From Betaproteobacteria bacterium (lineage in GTDB: Bacteria; Pseudomonadota; Gammaproteobacteria; Burkholderiales; Burkholderiaceae_C): DNA of 64,000 bases. The notes under the pieces were generated by a model that was given only the letters and a program-made list of their open reading frames with translations, searched no databases and was not told where the DNA came from. Where the stretch lies: the NCBI GenBank assembly GCA_009921265.1, contig RFYV01000005.1, forward strand, positions 1 through 64,000, given 5' to 3'. Positions 9,750 to 19,509 of the stretch are shown piece by piece. Position 1 is the first letter of the stretch, and each line of letters opens with the position of its first letter. The position numbers were made by a program, and so were the translations under genes.

Positions 9750-10844
9750 ATGAGTTTGAAATGTGGCATCGTTGGCTTGCCCAATGTCGGTAAATCAACG
9801 CTTTTTAATGCGCTCACCAAAGCAGGTATTGCCGCAGAAAATTATCCGTTTTGCACGATCGAGCCCAACACAGGCGTGGTCGAAGTTCCAGACCCTCGTT
9901 TGGCGCAACTTTCCGATATTGTGAAGCCCGAGCGTATAGTGCCTGCCATTGTGGAGTTTGTGGATATTGCAGGTTTGGTTGCTGGCGCTAGTCAAGGCGA
10001 AGGATTGGGCAATCAATTTTTGGCGCACATCCGTGAAACCGATGCGATTGTGAATGTGGTGCGTTGCTTTGAAGATGATAATGTGATTCACGTCGCTGGA
10101 AAAGTTGACCCCATCTCCGATATTGAAGTGATTCAAACCGAATTGTGTTTGGCCGATTTGAGTACAGTTGAAAAATCCTTGCATCGCTACACCAAAGCGG
10201 CCCGATCGGGCAATGACAAGGAGGCCACAAGACTCGTGCAAGTACTCACCAAATGTCAAGAATCCTTGAATCAAGCCAAGGCTGTTCGTACGATTGATTT
10301 CAGCAAAGAAGAACATGTGTTGCTCAAACCTTTGTGTTTGATTACAGCCAAGCCCGCGATGTTTGTAGGTAATGTGAGCGAAACAGGTTTTGAAAATAAT
10401 CCTTATTTAGATCGATTGCATGATTACGCTAAAAATCAAAATGCACCCGTCGTTGCGATTTGCGCCAAGATGGAAGCCGATATGTCGGAGATGTGCGATG
10501 AAGACCGAGATTTATTTTTGTCTGAGATGGGGCAAACCGAGCCAGGATTGAGTCGCTTGATTCGTGCGGCTTATCGATTGCTCGGCTTACAAACGTACTT
10601 TACCGCTGGCATCAAAGAGGTGCGTGCCTGGACCATTCATATTGGGGACACCGCACCACAAGCCGCAGGTGCTATTCATGGCGATTTTGAGCGTGGCTTT
10701 ATTCGTGCGCAAACTATTGCCTTTGAGGACTATTTGGCTTTAAAAGGTGAGCAACCCGCCAAAGATGCTGGAAAAATGCGCTCAGAAGGTAAGGAATATG
10801 TGGTTCAGGATGGCGATATTTTAAACTTTTTGTTTAATGTTTAA
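9750..10844 (+). CDS. ychF: Redox-regulated ATPase YchF (OLA1 family)
   Basis: The 364-residue protein matches the full length of YchF. It has the P-loop GLPNVGKST at 9-17, the switch segment [18 protein letters not shown], a coiled-coil insertion (about 130-200) and a C-terminal TGS domain. YchF is an Obg-related ATPase that associates with ribosomes. An AGAGG-like ribosome-binding site (CAGAGG) precedes ATG 9750. It is probably monocistronic; the next gene downstream is a pseudogene. Confidence 0.96.
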   Translation: MSLKCGIVGLPNVGKSTLFNALTKAGIAAENYPFCTIEPNTGVVEVPDPRLAQLSDIVKPERIVPAIVEFVDIAGLVAGASQGEGLGNQFLAHIRETDAIVNVVRCFEDDNVIHVAGKVDPISDIEVIQTELCLADLSTVEKSLHRYTKAARSGNDKEATRLVQVLTKCQESLNQAKAVRTIDFSKEEHVLLKPLCLITAKPAMFVGNVSETGFENNPYLDRLHDYAKNQNAPVVAICAKMEADMSEMCDEDRDLFLSEMGQTEPGLSRLIRAAYRLLGLQTYFTAGIKEVRAWTIHIGDTAPQAAGAIHGDFERGFIRAQTIAFEDYLALKGEQPAKDAGKMRSEGKEYVVQDGDILNFLFNV

Positions 10845-10900
10845 TGTTTAATGCTTGAGTGGGGTTGGATATGTCGTTGGTGGCGACATATGGGTAAAAC

Positions 10901-11951
10901 ATGTCGCAAAAAACAGGAAAATCAACCATATCCCAATGGCATCCACAGAAGCCATATAACGATTTGCCGCCTTTACTGCCGGCCATCGAGTTGTAAACGC
11001 GCGGGGTTCTTAAGCTGTGCATCACTGCGCGTGCGGCTTTGGCCGAGCTCAAACAAGCGGCCGAGTTGATTCCCAACCGAACTGTTTTGATCAATACCTT
11101 GCCGTTGCCAGAGGTGCAGGCCAGCTCGGAGATTGAAAACATCGTAACAACCACCGATCATTTGTTTCAATTTCAAAATGACAATTACCATGCGGACGCT
11201 TGGCCGAGCAGATTTGCGCGCGCATCAAAGGCGTGGAGATGCAGGTGAGAAGAGTGCCGGGCACCGCTTTGGCCAATCAAACCAACAGTGACATTATTTA
11301 CACACCTCCTGTCGGCCTAGCGCTTTTGCGTCAAAAATTGGCCAACTGGGAGTTTTATTTGCATGAGCAACAAGATTTGGATTCACTTATTCGAATGGCT
11401 GTTGGTCACTATCAGTTTGAGACGATTCATCCGTTCACCAATGGCAATGGACGCACAGGTCGAGTGCTCAACAGTTTGTATCTGACTCAAGAAAACTTGC
11501 TCACTCTGCCCATTCTTTATTTGAGCCGTTACATCATCAACAACAAAGCAGACTATTACCGTTTCTTATTGGGTGTGACGCGTTACAGAGATTGGGAGTA
11601 TTGGTTGTATTATTTGATTCAAGGCGTAGCAGAAACGGCGCTGTGGACCACAGCCAAAATCGCAGCTATTCGCGCCTTACATAACATGACGATTGATCAT
11701 GTGAAAAAACCGCGCCTAAAATTTATAGCAGAGAGTTGGTGGATTTGATTTTTAATTTGCCTTATTGCCGCATCCAAAACTTGGTGGATCAGGCATTGGG
11801 CGCGCGACAAGCCGCATCTCGCTACCTCAAGCAATTGGAGAGTGTGGGCGTTTTAAAAGAAATGACGTTTGGGTTGGAAAAATTATTCATTCATCCCAAG
11901 CTGCTTGGATTGCTCACACGTGACAATAACCACATTGAAACCTATGCTTGA
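10901..11951 (+). pseudogene. Broken Fic-family AMP transferase gene
   Basis: Translation in pieces gives a full Fic protein. The N-terminal part (from ATG 10901) is stopped by TAA at 10994 where relatives have a Glu codon. The same frame resumes with the inhibitory motif SSEIEN (S-x-x-x-E-N, class II arrangement) and runs into nonsense near 11190, where a stretch of about 30 codons is missing and the frame changes. The next piece has the intact catalytic motif HPFTNGNGRTGR. A further frame change in the A-run at 11718-11721, best explained by one lost A, separates it from the C-terminal winged-helix part. Three independent lesions mean it cannot give a working enzyme. Confidence 0.9.
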
Positions 11952-11999
11952 AACAAATGTTCTATTGACAGATCAATAGAACTGAATCAGCATGACGGG

Positions 12000-13286
12000 A
12001 TGAATTCAACTGTTTCTTCGCAACCCCAAACACTTGCTCAAAAATTAATCGCCAAGGCCGCGGGTCAGTCAACGGCCCAAGTGGGTGATGTGCTCACTTG
12101 CCAGGTGGATTTGGCGATGTTCCATGACTCATCCGGGCCGCGGCGTTTAAGGCCGATGCTTGAATCGTTGGGCGCATCAATATGGGATCCCAAAAAAGTA
12201 GTGTTGGTGATGGATCACTATGTGCCCGAGCAAGACGATGACGCCAAACGCATTGTGCAAATCGCACGTCAAACCGCACGAGATTGGAAACTACCTAACG
12301 TGATTGATTCCGAAGGCATCTGCCATGTGGTGTTGCCAGAGCGCGGTCATTTGCATCCTGGCATGTTTTGTGTAGGGGGCGATTCGCATTCGCCAACGGG
12401 AGGTGCTTTTGGTACTTACATGTTTGGTATTGGTGCGACTGAAATGTTGGGCGTGGTGGTCACAGGTGAAATATGGGTGCAAGTGCCGCAAACCATTCGC
12501 TTGCAATGGAATGGGCAATTGCAACAAGCCGTGAGTGCCAAAGACATGATGCTGCACATGATTGGACGGTTTGGTATGAATGGTGGGAACTATCAAGCTG
12601 TGGAGTTTGCAGGCGACACCATTTCTACATTGTCGATGCAAGAGAGAATGACTTTATCCAATATGAGTGCAGAGATGGGCGCTCAAGCAGGTTTGATCGC
12701 GGCCGATGATGTCACGGTTGATTATTTGAAGCAACATGGTGTGGCGCAATATTATCTGGAAAATATTTCGCATTGGGTGAGTGATGAAGATGCGGTGTAC
12801 GAAAAACATTTGTTTGATGCAACCACTTTGTCGCCACAAGTGGCTGCTCCTCATAGTCCTGCGAATACAAAATCTGTTACAGAATTTTTAGATGTGAAAC
12901 CAACTATTGCATACATTGGTGCGTGTACGGGTGCCAAGCTCGATGATTTGCGTGCGGCTGCATCGGTGCTTAAGGGCAAGCGTGTGGCCAATCATGTGCG
13001 ATTGGCGGTGGCACCAGCAAGTGCGCGTGAACAGCAACAAGCACAACAAGAAGGCGTGATGGATATTTTGCGCGATGCAGGCGCTGAAATTTTGCCTAAC
13101 TCGTGTGGTGCGTGTGCGGGTTATGGCATGACGTTTGAAGAAAACGCTGTGGTGATATCAACCACAGCCAGAAATTTCAAAGGTCGCATGGGTCCAGCCA
13201 GCGTCAATGTTTATTTGGCTTCACCTTGGACCGTTGCAGCAAGTGCGTTGCGTGGGTTCATCACGGATCCAAGGACGGTGATATGA
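12000..13286 (+). CDS. Aconitase/LeuC-family hydratase, large subunit
   Basis: The 428-residue protein is the large subunit of a two-subunit [4Fe-4S] hydro-lyase. Cluster ligands are visible as Cys309 (GACTGAKLDD) and Cys369/Cys372 (NSCGACAGYG); GGDSHSPTGGAFG at 126-138 is the substrate-binding segment. Relatives are isopropylmalate isomerase, homoaconitase, maleate hydratase and 2,3-dimethylmalate dehydratase. The leucine role is unlikely because no leuA or leuB is adjacent and the gene heads a catabolic run containing a malate-type lyase at 19510. It overlaps the small subunit by ATGA. The likely reaction is hydration of a substituted maleate or its reverse; the substrate is inferred. Confidence 0.85.
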   Translation: MNSTVSSQPQTLAQKLIAKAAGQSTAQVGDVLTCQVDLAMFHDSSGPRRLRPMLESLGASIWDPKKVVLVMDHYVPEQDDDAKRIVQIARQTARDWKLPNVIDSEGICHVVLPERGHLHPGMFCVGGDSHSPTGGAFGTYMFGIGATEMLGVVVTGEIWVQVPQTIRLQWNGQLQQAVSAKDMMLHMIGRFGMNGGNYQAVEFAGDTISTLSMQERMTLSNMSAEMGAQAGLIAADDVTVDYLKQHGVAQYYLENISHWVSDEDAVYEKHLFDATTLSPQVAAPHSPANTKSVTEFLDVKPTIAYIGACTGAKLDDLRAAASVLKGKRVANHVRLAVAPASAREQQQAQQEGVMDILRDAGAEILPNSCGACAGYGMTFEENAVVISTTARNFKGRMGPASVNVYLASPWTVAASALRGFITDPRTVI

Positions 13287-13789
13287 GTGCATATCGAGTT
13301 TGGCGATTGGGTCACAACATCGACACGGATGCATTGGCACCTGGTATTTACATGAAATTAGGGTTGGACGAAATTGCCAAACATTGTTTGGAGTCGGTGC
13401 GACCTGAATTTGCAAGTGGTGTCAAAAAAGGTGATGTGTTGGTAGCCGGTCCTAATTTTGGAATTGGTTCTTCTCGTGAGCAAGCCGCTGGAGTGCTAGT
13501 GCAATTGGGTGTTGCGGCAGTGATTGCACCCTCTTACAGTGGTTTATTTTTTCGCAATGCATTTAATTTGGGATTGCTATTGCTCACTTGTAAAGATGCA
13601 GAGCAAATGCAAGAGGGTGACGAAGTGGAAGTGATTCACAAGCCCGATGGCAGTATTGCTATTAACAGAAAAAATCTTGCACCATTGTCGTGTCAATCAA
13701 TCCCCCATTTTTTAATGGACATGGTCAACGCGGGTGGCTTATTACCACTTTTAAAAATGAAACAACAAGGAAAACAACATGTCGGTTGA
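13283..13789 (+). CDS. Aconitase/LeuD-family hydratase, small subunit
   Basis: From ATG 13283 (ATGA overlap with the large subunit) the protein has 168 residues, the swivel domain of the hydro-lyase. It shows NIDTDALAPG near residue 12, GPNFGIGSSREQAAG near 56-70 and YSGLFFRNAFNLGL. The loop GSSREQ instead of the GSSREH of LeuD is seen in members acting on other diacids. The longer open frame to 13226 lies inside the large-subunit gene and is rejected. It overlaps hyuB by 11 bases, so the three genes are coupled. Confidence 0.85.
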   Translation: MSAYRVWRLGHNIDTDALAPGIYMKLGLDEIAKHCLESVRPEFASGVKKGDVLVAGPNFGIGSSREQAAGVLVQLGVAAVIAPSYSGLFFRNAFNLGLLLLTCKDAEQMQEGDEVEVIHKPDGSIAINRKNLAPLSCQSIPHFLMDMVNAGGLLPLLKMKQQGKQHVG

Positions 13790-15452
13790 TGTGACGATGG
13801 ATCCAGTCACGCTGGCGGTGCTCAAAGGACGGCTCGAGCAAATTGCAGATGAAATGGACGCGACGCTTTATAGAAGCGCATTCAATCCTATCATTGCGGA
13901 AGCGCATGATGCGTGTCATGGCATTTACGACGGTCAAAGTGGTGACACTTTGATTCAAGGTAAATCGGGCTTGCCTGTTTTTGTGGGTGCGATGGCGTTT
14001 GCGGTGCGCGCAGCAATTAAAGCAGCCAATGAACGACAAGGCATGCAAGACGGAGACATATGGCTTTTTAACGATCCTTATGAAGGTGGTACGCACGCCA
14101 ATGATTTCAAAATCGTACGACCATTTTTTAGAAATGGGCAATTGTTTTGTTTCATGGCTTCTGCTGCGCATTGGCACGATGTTGGCGGTGCAGTGCCAGG
14201 TAATTACAACCCAGGCGCCACCGAGTGTTGGCAAGAAGCGGTGCAAATTCCACCCGTGCGTATTGTTCGCAAGGGAGAGATGGATGACGATGTGTTGGCT
14301 ATTTTGCGCGCTAATACACGGCAGCCCGACAGCATGTGGGGCGACCTCAATGGTCAACTCGCTGCGCTTGAATTGGGTGCGAGGCGTTTGAATGATTTGT
14401 TAGATGAATACAGCGATGCATTGGTTTTGCAATCGATGCTTGAACTGCGCGCGCGTGCTTTCAAACTCATGCGAGAGCACATCAGTGAATTACCCAACGG
14501 CACTTATTCGTTTGATGATGTGTTGGACAACGATGGTGTGAATAATGTATATCTGAATATCTGTTTGGATATGACGATTCAAAACGATCGCATGACTTTG
14601 GATTTTTCTCGCACCTCTAAAGCTTGTGCAGGGCCTGTCAATATTTCAAGGGCCACTTCAGTTGCAGCTTGCTATGTAGCGCTCAAGCACGTGTTTCCTG
14701 ATGTTCCTGCCAATGCGGGCGTGTTGGACGCTGTTGAATTTGTGATTCCTGATGGATTGGTAATTAGTGCTAAACATCCCAAGCCAGTGGGCGGTTATAC
14801 CGAAACGATTTTGCGAATGATTGATGTAATTTTCAGTGCGACTGCATTGGCCGATCCCAATCTTGCAGTAGCGCATGCTTATGGCACCATCAATGCGTTA
14901 TCGATTGCAGGTCATCGCAGCGATGAAAAACGCAATGGGCAGCGTTGGGTCATGTTTAGTTTTTTTGGCGGTGGTCATGGAGGTCATAGCCATGGCGATG
15001 GTTTGAGTCATGGCAACGCGCCGATATCAACGGCAACGATTCCACCATTAGAAATTTTGGAGGCAGCGTATCCTGTTCGCTTCACGCAATGGGCGTTGCG
15101 TGCTGACTCGGGTGGCAAAGGTCAATACCGCGGTGGACTGGGTGCAATCTACGAAATTGAAGTGTTGGAAGACGGCGCCGATGTATTTATTTTTGGTGAA
15201 CGCGGTAAAGCGTCTCCCAAAGGTATTGCGGGCGGCGAACAAGCCAAGGCCAATGTTTTTTCTTATCTCAACAATGGACAGTGGTACAAGCCACCTATGG
15301 CGAGCAAGATGATGGGGATTCACATTCAAAGAGGTGAGCGTGTTCGATTAGAAACACCAGGCGGTGGCGGATGGGGCAAGGCTGAAGATCGCGATGCAAA
15401 AGCGATAGCGCACGATATGGCGATGGGTTACATCACGGGTGACGCATCATGA
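13779..15452 (+). CDS. HyuB-type hydantoinase/oxoprolinase B subunit
   Basis: The 557-residue protein has the full length of the N-methylhydantoinase B family. Landmarks are the N-terminal RSAFNPIIAEAHD segment, NDPYEGGTHANDF near 93-105, GGGHGGHSHGDG near 394-405 and a C-terminal TPGGGGWG. With HyuA it makes an ATP-dependent hydrolase that opens cyclic amides; known partners act on 5-oxoproline, N-methylhydantoin, caprolactam and, with a third subunit, acetone or acetophenone. The gene overlaps its HyuA partner by ATGA. No third carboxylase subunit is present, which favours ring hydrolysis over carboxylation. Confidence 0.88.
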   Translation: MSVDVTMDPVTLAVLKGRLEQIADEMDATLYRSAFNPIIAEAHDACHGIYDGQSGDTLIQGKSGLPVFVGAMAFAVRAAIKAANERQGMQDGDIWLFNDPYEGGTHANDFKIVRPFFRNGQLFCFMASAAHWHDVGGAVPGNYNPGATECWQEAVQIPPVRIVRKGEMDDDVLAILRANTRQPDSMWGDLNGQLAALELGARRLNDLLDEYSDALVLQSMLELRARAFKLMREHISELPNGTYSFDDVLDNDGVNNVYLNICLDMTIQNDRMTLDFSRTSKACAGPVNISRATSVAACYVALKHVFPDVPANAGVLDAVEFVIPDGLVISAKHPKPVGGYTETILRMIDVIFSATALADPNLAVAHAYGTINALSIAGHRSDEKRNGQRWVMFSFFGGGHGGHSHGDGLSHGNAPISTATIPPLEILEAAYPVRFTQWALRADSGGKGQYRGGLGAIYEIEVLEDGADVFIFGERGKASPKGIAGGEQAKANVFSYLNNGQWYKPPMASKMMGIHIQRGERVRLETPGGGGWGKAEDRDAKAIAHDMAMGYITGDAS

Positions 15453-17506
15453 GTAAAAACAACAACGCGGCGCATTTGGTGGTGGGCGTGGATGTGGGTG
15501 GCACATTCACTGATTTGTTTGTACTCAACACAACGGATGGATCTGCGCAAATTGTGAAAGTGCCTTCAACTCGCGGTGAAGAAGCCAAAGGATTCATGAA
15601 CGGGATTGCACGCGTGCATGCCAATGCTGCTGCTGTTCGCACCATCGTGCATGGAACAACGGTGGGCACCAATGCATTGCTTGAGAGAAAAATTGCAAAG
15701 ACAGGCATCATCACCACGCGCGGCTTTAAAGATGTTTTAGAAATGCGAAGACGCGATCGTCCTCAAACTTGGGGATTGCGTGGCAGATATTCACCGATTG
15801 TTGCCAGAGATTTGCGGCTTGAAGTGGATGAGCGTATGTTGGCCGATGGCACATTGCACACGCCTGTTAACTTGAATCAAATCAAGCAAGCTGCTGCTCA
15901 ATTGATTGAGATGGGTTGTGATGCCGTGTGTTTGTTTTTTATCAACACCTATGCCAATCCATCCAACGAACAAGCAGCCGCTAAAGTATTGCGCGAATGT
16001 TGGCCTAATTCTTTTGTGACCGTGGCCAGCGAAGTGTTGCCCGAGATTCGAGAGTTTGAGCGATGTTCGACATCGGTGATTAATGCATCGTTACAACCCG
16101 TCGTGGGCAGTTATTTAGAAAGACTCGATCACGATTTACGCCAACAAGACTTTTCGGGTGAGTTGTTGATTGTGCAAAGCAATGGTGGCGTGATGTCTCG
16201 GCAAACAGCGTGTGACATGCCAGCTCGCACTGCACTGTCAGGACCTGCTGCGGGCGTTATTGCGTGCGCGGAGATTGCAAGAACGAGTGGTTATCCCAAT
16301 GTGATTACGGGCGATATGGGTGGCACTTCGTTTGATGTGTCTTTGGTTGCTAACGGACAAGCAGCACTGGCTGCGCAAACATCGATTGAATTTGGATTGG
16401 TGATTCGCTCACCCATGATTCAAATTGAAACGATTGGTGCAGGTGGTGGATCGATTGCATCGGTGGATGCGAGTGGTATGTTGCAAGTGGGTCCCGAGTC
16501 TGCTGGAAGCAATCCAGGTCCTGCTTGTTATGGACGTGGTAACTCAAGACCCACAGTCACAGATGCAAATGTACTGTTAGGTCGCATTTCAGCCGTTCGG
16601 CCCTTGGGTGGTGGTTTGTTAAATGCATTGGATGCCAAGTTATCTGAACAAGCCATCAATCAACACGTTGCAAAACCATTGGGTTTGAGCGTGCACGATG
16701 CAGCGCAAGCGATCCTCACGGTAGCGAACGCAAAAATGGCTGGCGCTATTCGTGTGGCATCGATTGAGAAAGGCCACGATCCGCGTCAATTTGCTTACAT
16801 GCCTTTTGGTGGCGGTGGTGCGTTACACGTGTGCGCCATGATGCGAGAAGTGGGTGTCACTACGGGTATCGTGCCTCGATACCCTGGTGTCACATCCGCA
16901 TTGGGTTGTGTGATGGCTGATATGCGACACGATGCGGTGCAAACACTCAATACCATGCTCAATGATTTGGATATTGAAGCGCTGCAACAGCGATTAAAAA
17001 CTTTGTCTGCTGCGTGTCAACAACGGTTGGATTCTGCAGGTGTTGAATTTGAACGCATTGAAGAGCAAATCAGTTTGGATATGTTGTATCAAGGACAAAC
17101 GCACACATTGGCTGTGACCTTGCCGCAACAAACCATCAGTCGCAACATGATTCAAACGGCGTTTGAGAGCGCGTATCAACAAGCATTTGGGCGTGTGTTG
17201 CATGGTTTGGTGATTCGTGTGATGAATTTGCGTTATGCGCGCATGGGCATTCGGCCCAAATTTGATTTGTCGGTGCTCGCACCACAAGGCAAAGGCAGCA
17301 CCGAATCTTTGGGTATTCAAAATGTATATCACGCGTCGCAATGGTGGGGCGCCAAACGATACGACCGATTGGCATTGCCCGTGCAATCGGTCATTGCGGG
17401 TCCTGCAATTTTGGAGCAAGCCGATACCACCGTTTGGTTAGAGCCTGATTTTTCTGCGCATGTCGATGCATGGGGTAATTTGATTGTGCAAAGGATTTCA
17501 TCATGA
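15449..17506 (+). CDS. HyuA-type hydantoinase/oxoprolinase A subunit
   Basis: The 685-residue protein has the ASKHA-type ATPase architecture of HyuA: phosphate-1 motif VDVGGTFTDLF near 12-22, HGTTVGTNALLE near 68-79, second phosphate motif GDMGGTSFDVSLV near 289-301, and the glycine-rich IGAGGGSIA. It would phosphorylate the substrate carbonyl to drive ring opening with HyuB. It is coupled by ATGA overlaps to hyuB before and the isochorismatase-family gene after. The actual ring substrate is not shown by the sequence. Confidence 0.9.
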   Translation: MSKNNNAAHLVVGVDVGGTFTDLFVLNTTDGSAQIVKVPSTRGEEAKGFMNGIARVHANAAAVRTIVHGTTVGTNALLERKIAKTGIITTRGFKDVLEMRRRDRPQTWGLRGRYSPIVARDLRLEVDERMLADGTLHTPVNLNQIKQAAAQLIEMGCDAVCLFFINTYANPSNEQAAAKVLRECWPNSFVTVASEVLPEIREFERCSTSVINASLQPVVGSYLERLDHDLRQQDFSGELLIVQSNGGVMSRQTACDMPARTALSGPAAGVIACAEIARTSGYPNVITGDMGGTSFDVSLVANGQAALAAQTSIEFGLVIRSPMIQIETIGAGGGSIASVDASGMLQVGPESAGSNPGPACYGRGNSRPTVTDANVLLGRISAVRPLGGGLLNALDAKLSEQAINQHVAKPLGLSVHDAAQAILTVANAKMAGAIRVASIEKGHDPRQFAYMPFGGGGALHVCAMMREVGVTTGIVPRYPGVTSALGCVMADMRHDAVQTLNTMLNDLDIEALQQRLKTLSAACQQRLDSAGVEFERIEEQISLDMLYQGQTHTLAVTLPQQTISRNMIQTAFESAYQQAFGRVLHGLVIRVMNLRYARMGIRPKFDLSVLAPQGKGSTESLGIQNVYHASQWWGAKRYDRLALPVQSVIAGPAILEQADTTVWLEPDFSAHVDAWGNLIVQRISS

Positions 17507-18105
17507 GTGACAAGCAAAGCAAATGGGGATTGATCATCATTGATTTGCAAAATGATTTTTTGCATGCCAATGGTGCTTATTCGCGCGGCAAAGCCACGAG
17601 TGCAGAGGCATTACTATTGGCCGATCGTGTTGTACCTGTTGCCAAAGCAGTGAAACAACACGGCGGCATGGTGGCCGCTAGTTTGTTTACCTTATGGCCA
17701 GATACGCATGGTGACCCGATGATTTCACCTCATCTGTTTGCCAATCGTCCTTTTTTAAAAAAAGGTGATTTCAAAATGGGTGGATGGGGTCATGCCAATT
17801 TGGATGCGATTGCGTCGCACGTCGATGTGACTGTTAACAAGGTTGCTTACTCTGCATTTTTTAACACACAACTCGATTGGTTCTTGCGTCGTGCAGGAAT
17901 TACTCATTTGGCCGTGTGTGGCATTGTGACCAATGGTGGCGTGGCCAGTACGGTTCGTGATGCACACATGCGTGACTATCACACGGTGGTGATCAGCGAT
18001 GGGTGCGCTGCGTTTTCTCACAAAATTCATGACGCTGCAATTGAAGATATGTCTACCGTTGCAACGGTGATGGATTGCAAAACTTTTATTCAACAATTGG
18101 GTTGA
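17503..18105 (+). CDS. Isochorismatase-family amidase (cysteine hydrolase)
   Basis: The 200-residue alpha/beta hydrolase has the Asp-Lys-Cys catalytic triad: Asp14 in IIIDLQNDF, Lys113 in VNKVAYSAFF and Cys139 in LAVCGIVTNGGV. The GIVTN loop carries the cis-peptide seen in N-carbamoylsarcosine amidase, nicotinamidase and maleamate amidohydrolase. Such enzymes remove ammonia or a carbamoyl group from linear amides, so its place in the operon fits a second step after ring opening by HyuAB or the deacetylase-fold protein. The start overlaps the hyuA stop by ATGA. Confidence 0.87.
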   Translation: MSDKQSKWGLIIIDLQNDFLHANGAYSRGKATSAEALLLADRVVPVAKAVKQHGGMVAASLFTLWPDTHGDPMISPHLFANRPFLKKGDFKMGGWGHANLDAIASHVDVTVNKVAYSAFFNTQLDWFLRRAGITHLAVCGIVTNGGVASTVRDAHMRDYHTVVISDGCAAFSHKIHDAAIEDMSTVATVMDCKTFIQQLG

Positions 18106-18108
18106 TGT

Positions 18109-19506
18109 ATGACAGCTGATGCACAAATTTATCGCGCATCACACATGGATGCGCCTGTTCATTCGCCCGTGGTGATTGTGGGTGCGGGTGCATGTGGACT
18201 CACGGCCGCACTAATGCTCAGACATCTGGGCGTTGATGTGGTGGTGCTTGAGCGAGACGAGTATCCTTCAGGGTCAACTGCTTTGTCATCAGGCTTTATT
18301 CCTGCCGCATCAACGCGTATACAAAAAAGCATGGGTATCCAAGACAGCCCTGAGTTGTTTGCCAAAGATATTCAATCTAAAGCCAAAAATAAATCAGATC
18401 CTGAACTCACCATGGCGTATGCCAAGGCCATCGGTCCTGCATTGGATGCATTGGAAAAAAACAATGGTTTGGTGTGGGCAGTATTGGATCAATTTTTATA
18501 TCCCAATCACAGCGTGCATCGCATGCATGCAGTGCCAGAAAAAACAGGCGATGCATTGATGACGCGTTTGCGAGCAGCTGCAGATTCTGCTGATGTGGTG
18601 GTGTTGACGCAGGCGCGTGTGAATCAAATTTGGTTAGACAACAGCAATCGGGTGTTGGGTGTGGGCTATACAACGCCAGACAATGAAACGTCAATGCTGT
18701 CGTGCGATGCGTTGCTATTGGCGTGCAATGGTTTTGGTGGAAATACCGATTTGGTCCAAGAGTTGTTGCCCGAGATGGCGCAAGCCTTGTTTGCAGGGCA
18801 TACGGGTAACGACGGTAGTGCGATTCTTTGGGGACGACAAATGGGTGCGGGCTTGGCCGATTTGGGCGCGTACCAAGGTCATGGTTCATGGGCGATACCG
18901 CATGGCGTTTTGGTGTCGTGGGCTTTGATGATGGAGGGCGCGATTCAAGTCAATAAAAAAGGTGAGCGTTTTCATGACGAGACCTTAGGTTATTCTGAAG
19001 CAGCAGTGCATGTGCTGACGCAACCCAACGCAATAGCGTGGAATATTTTTGACGATACCTTGCTTGCATTTGCACAAGATTTCCCAGATTTTGTACAAGC
19101 ACAACAAGCAGGTGCTATGAAGTCAGCAAACAGCATTGAAGAATTAGCAAGCATCATTCAATGCGACGCCAACCATTTAAAAAAAACTTTAAATGGCGTG
19201 AAGCCAGGTGCTGACGCTACAACAGGGCGAACATTCAAACGCTCTTTGCAAGGTCGATTGCACGCCATCAAAGTGACGGGTGCTTTGTTTCATACGCAAG
19301 GTGGTTTGGCTATTAACGCTGAATGTCGCGTTCTTAGTCAGCAAGGCGTTGCGTTTGCAAATCTTTGGGCTGCAGGTGGCGCGGCGCGCGGTGTATCGGG
19401 TCAAGCGGTGTGGGGCTATTTATCGGGCAACGGATTGCTCAGTGCCGTTGCGGGTGGTTACATCAGCGCGCACACCATATCACATCAACTTCAATATCCT
19501 AAGTAA
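18109..19506 (+). CDS. FAD-dependent oxidoreductase, fumarate reductase / ketosteroid dehydrogenase type
   Basis: The 465-residue flavoprotein has an N-terminal Rossmann motif VGAGACGLTAA near 24-34, then VVVLERDEYPSGSTALSSG, and the active-site segment ALFHTQGGLAIN near 386-397, which corresponds to the HTxGG motif of fumarate reductases. It ends with the FAD segment AGGAARG...GNGLLSAVAGG. This family moves electrons to or from a carbon-carbon double bond next to a carbonyl. There is no signal peptide or haem domain, so it is cytoplasmic. In this operon it may oxidise a succinate-like intermediate to the maleate-like substrate of the hydratase; that is inference. Confidence 0.83.
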   Translation: MTADAQIYRASHMDAPVHSPVVIVGAGACGLTAALMLRHLGVDVVVLERDEYPSGSTALSSGFIPAASTRIQKSMGIQDSPELFAKDIQSKAKNKSDPELTMAYAKAIGPALDALEKNNGLVWAVLDQFLYPNHSVHRMHAVPEKTGDALMTRLRAAADSADVVVLTQARVNQIWLDNSNRVLGVGYTTPDNETSMLSCDALLLACNGFGGNTDLVQELLPEMAQALFAGHTGNDGSAILWGRQMGAGLADLGAYQGHGSWAIPHGVLVSWALMMEGAIQVNKKGERFHDETLGYSEAAVHVLTQPNAIAWNIFDDTLLAFAQDFPDFVQAQQAGAMKSANSIEELASIIQCDANHLKKTLNGVKPGADATTGRTFKRSLQGRLHAIKVTGALFHTQGGLAINAECRVLSQQGVAFANLWAAGGAARGVSGQAVWGYLSGNGLLSAVAGGYISAHTISHQLQYPK

Positions 19507-19509
19507 CAC

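Noticed and set aside
9795-10316. 173-codon open frame antisense to ychF
   Set aside because: It is opposite a highly conserved gene, has no ribosome-binding site and its composition mirrors the ychF codons.
12000-13789. Reading the aconitase-type pair as the leucine biosynthesis genes leuCD
   Set aside because: No leuA or leuB is adjacent, the small-subunit loop is GSSREQ rather than GSSREH, and the genes are coupled to eight catabolic genes.
13725-14357. 210-codon open frame antisense to hyuB
   Set aside because: His/Arg/Thr-rich composition typical of a reversed reading of a coding strand; no recognisable domain.
18407-18889. 160-codon open frame antisense to the flavoprotein gene
   Set aside because: Same reasons: shadow of a clear gene, Pro/His/Cys-rich, no motifs.
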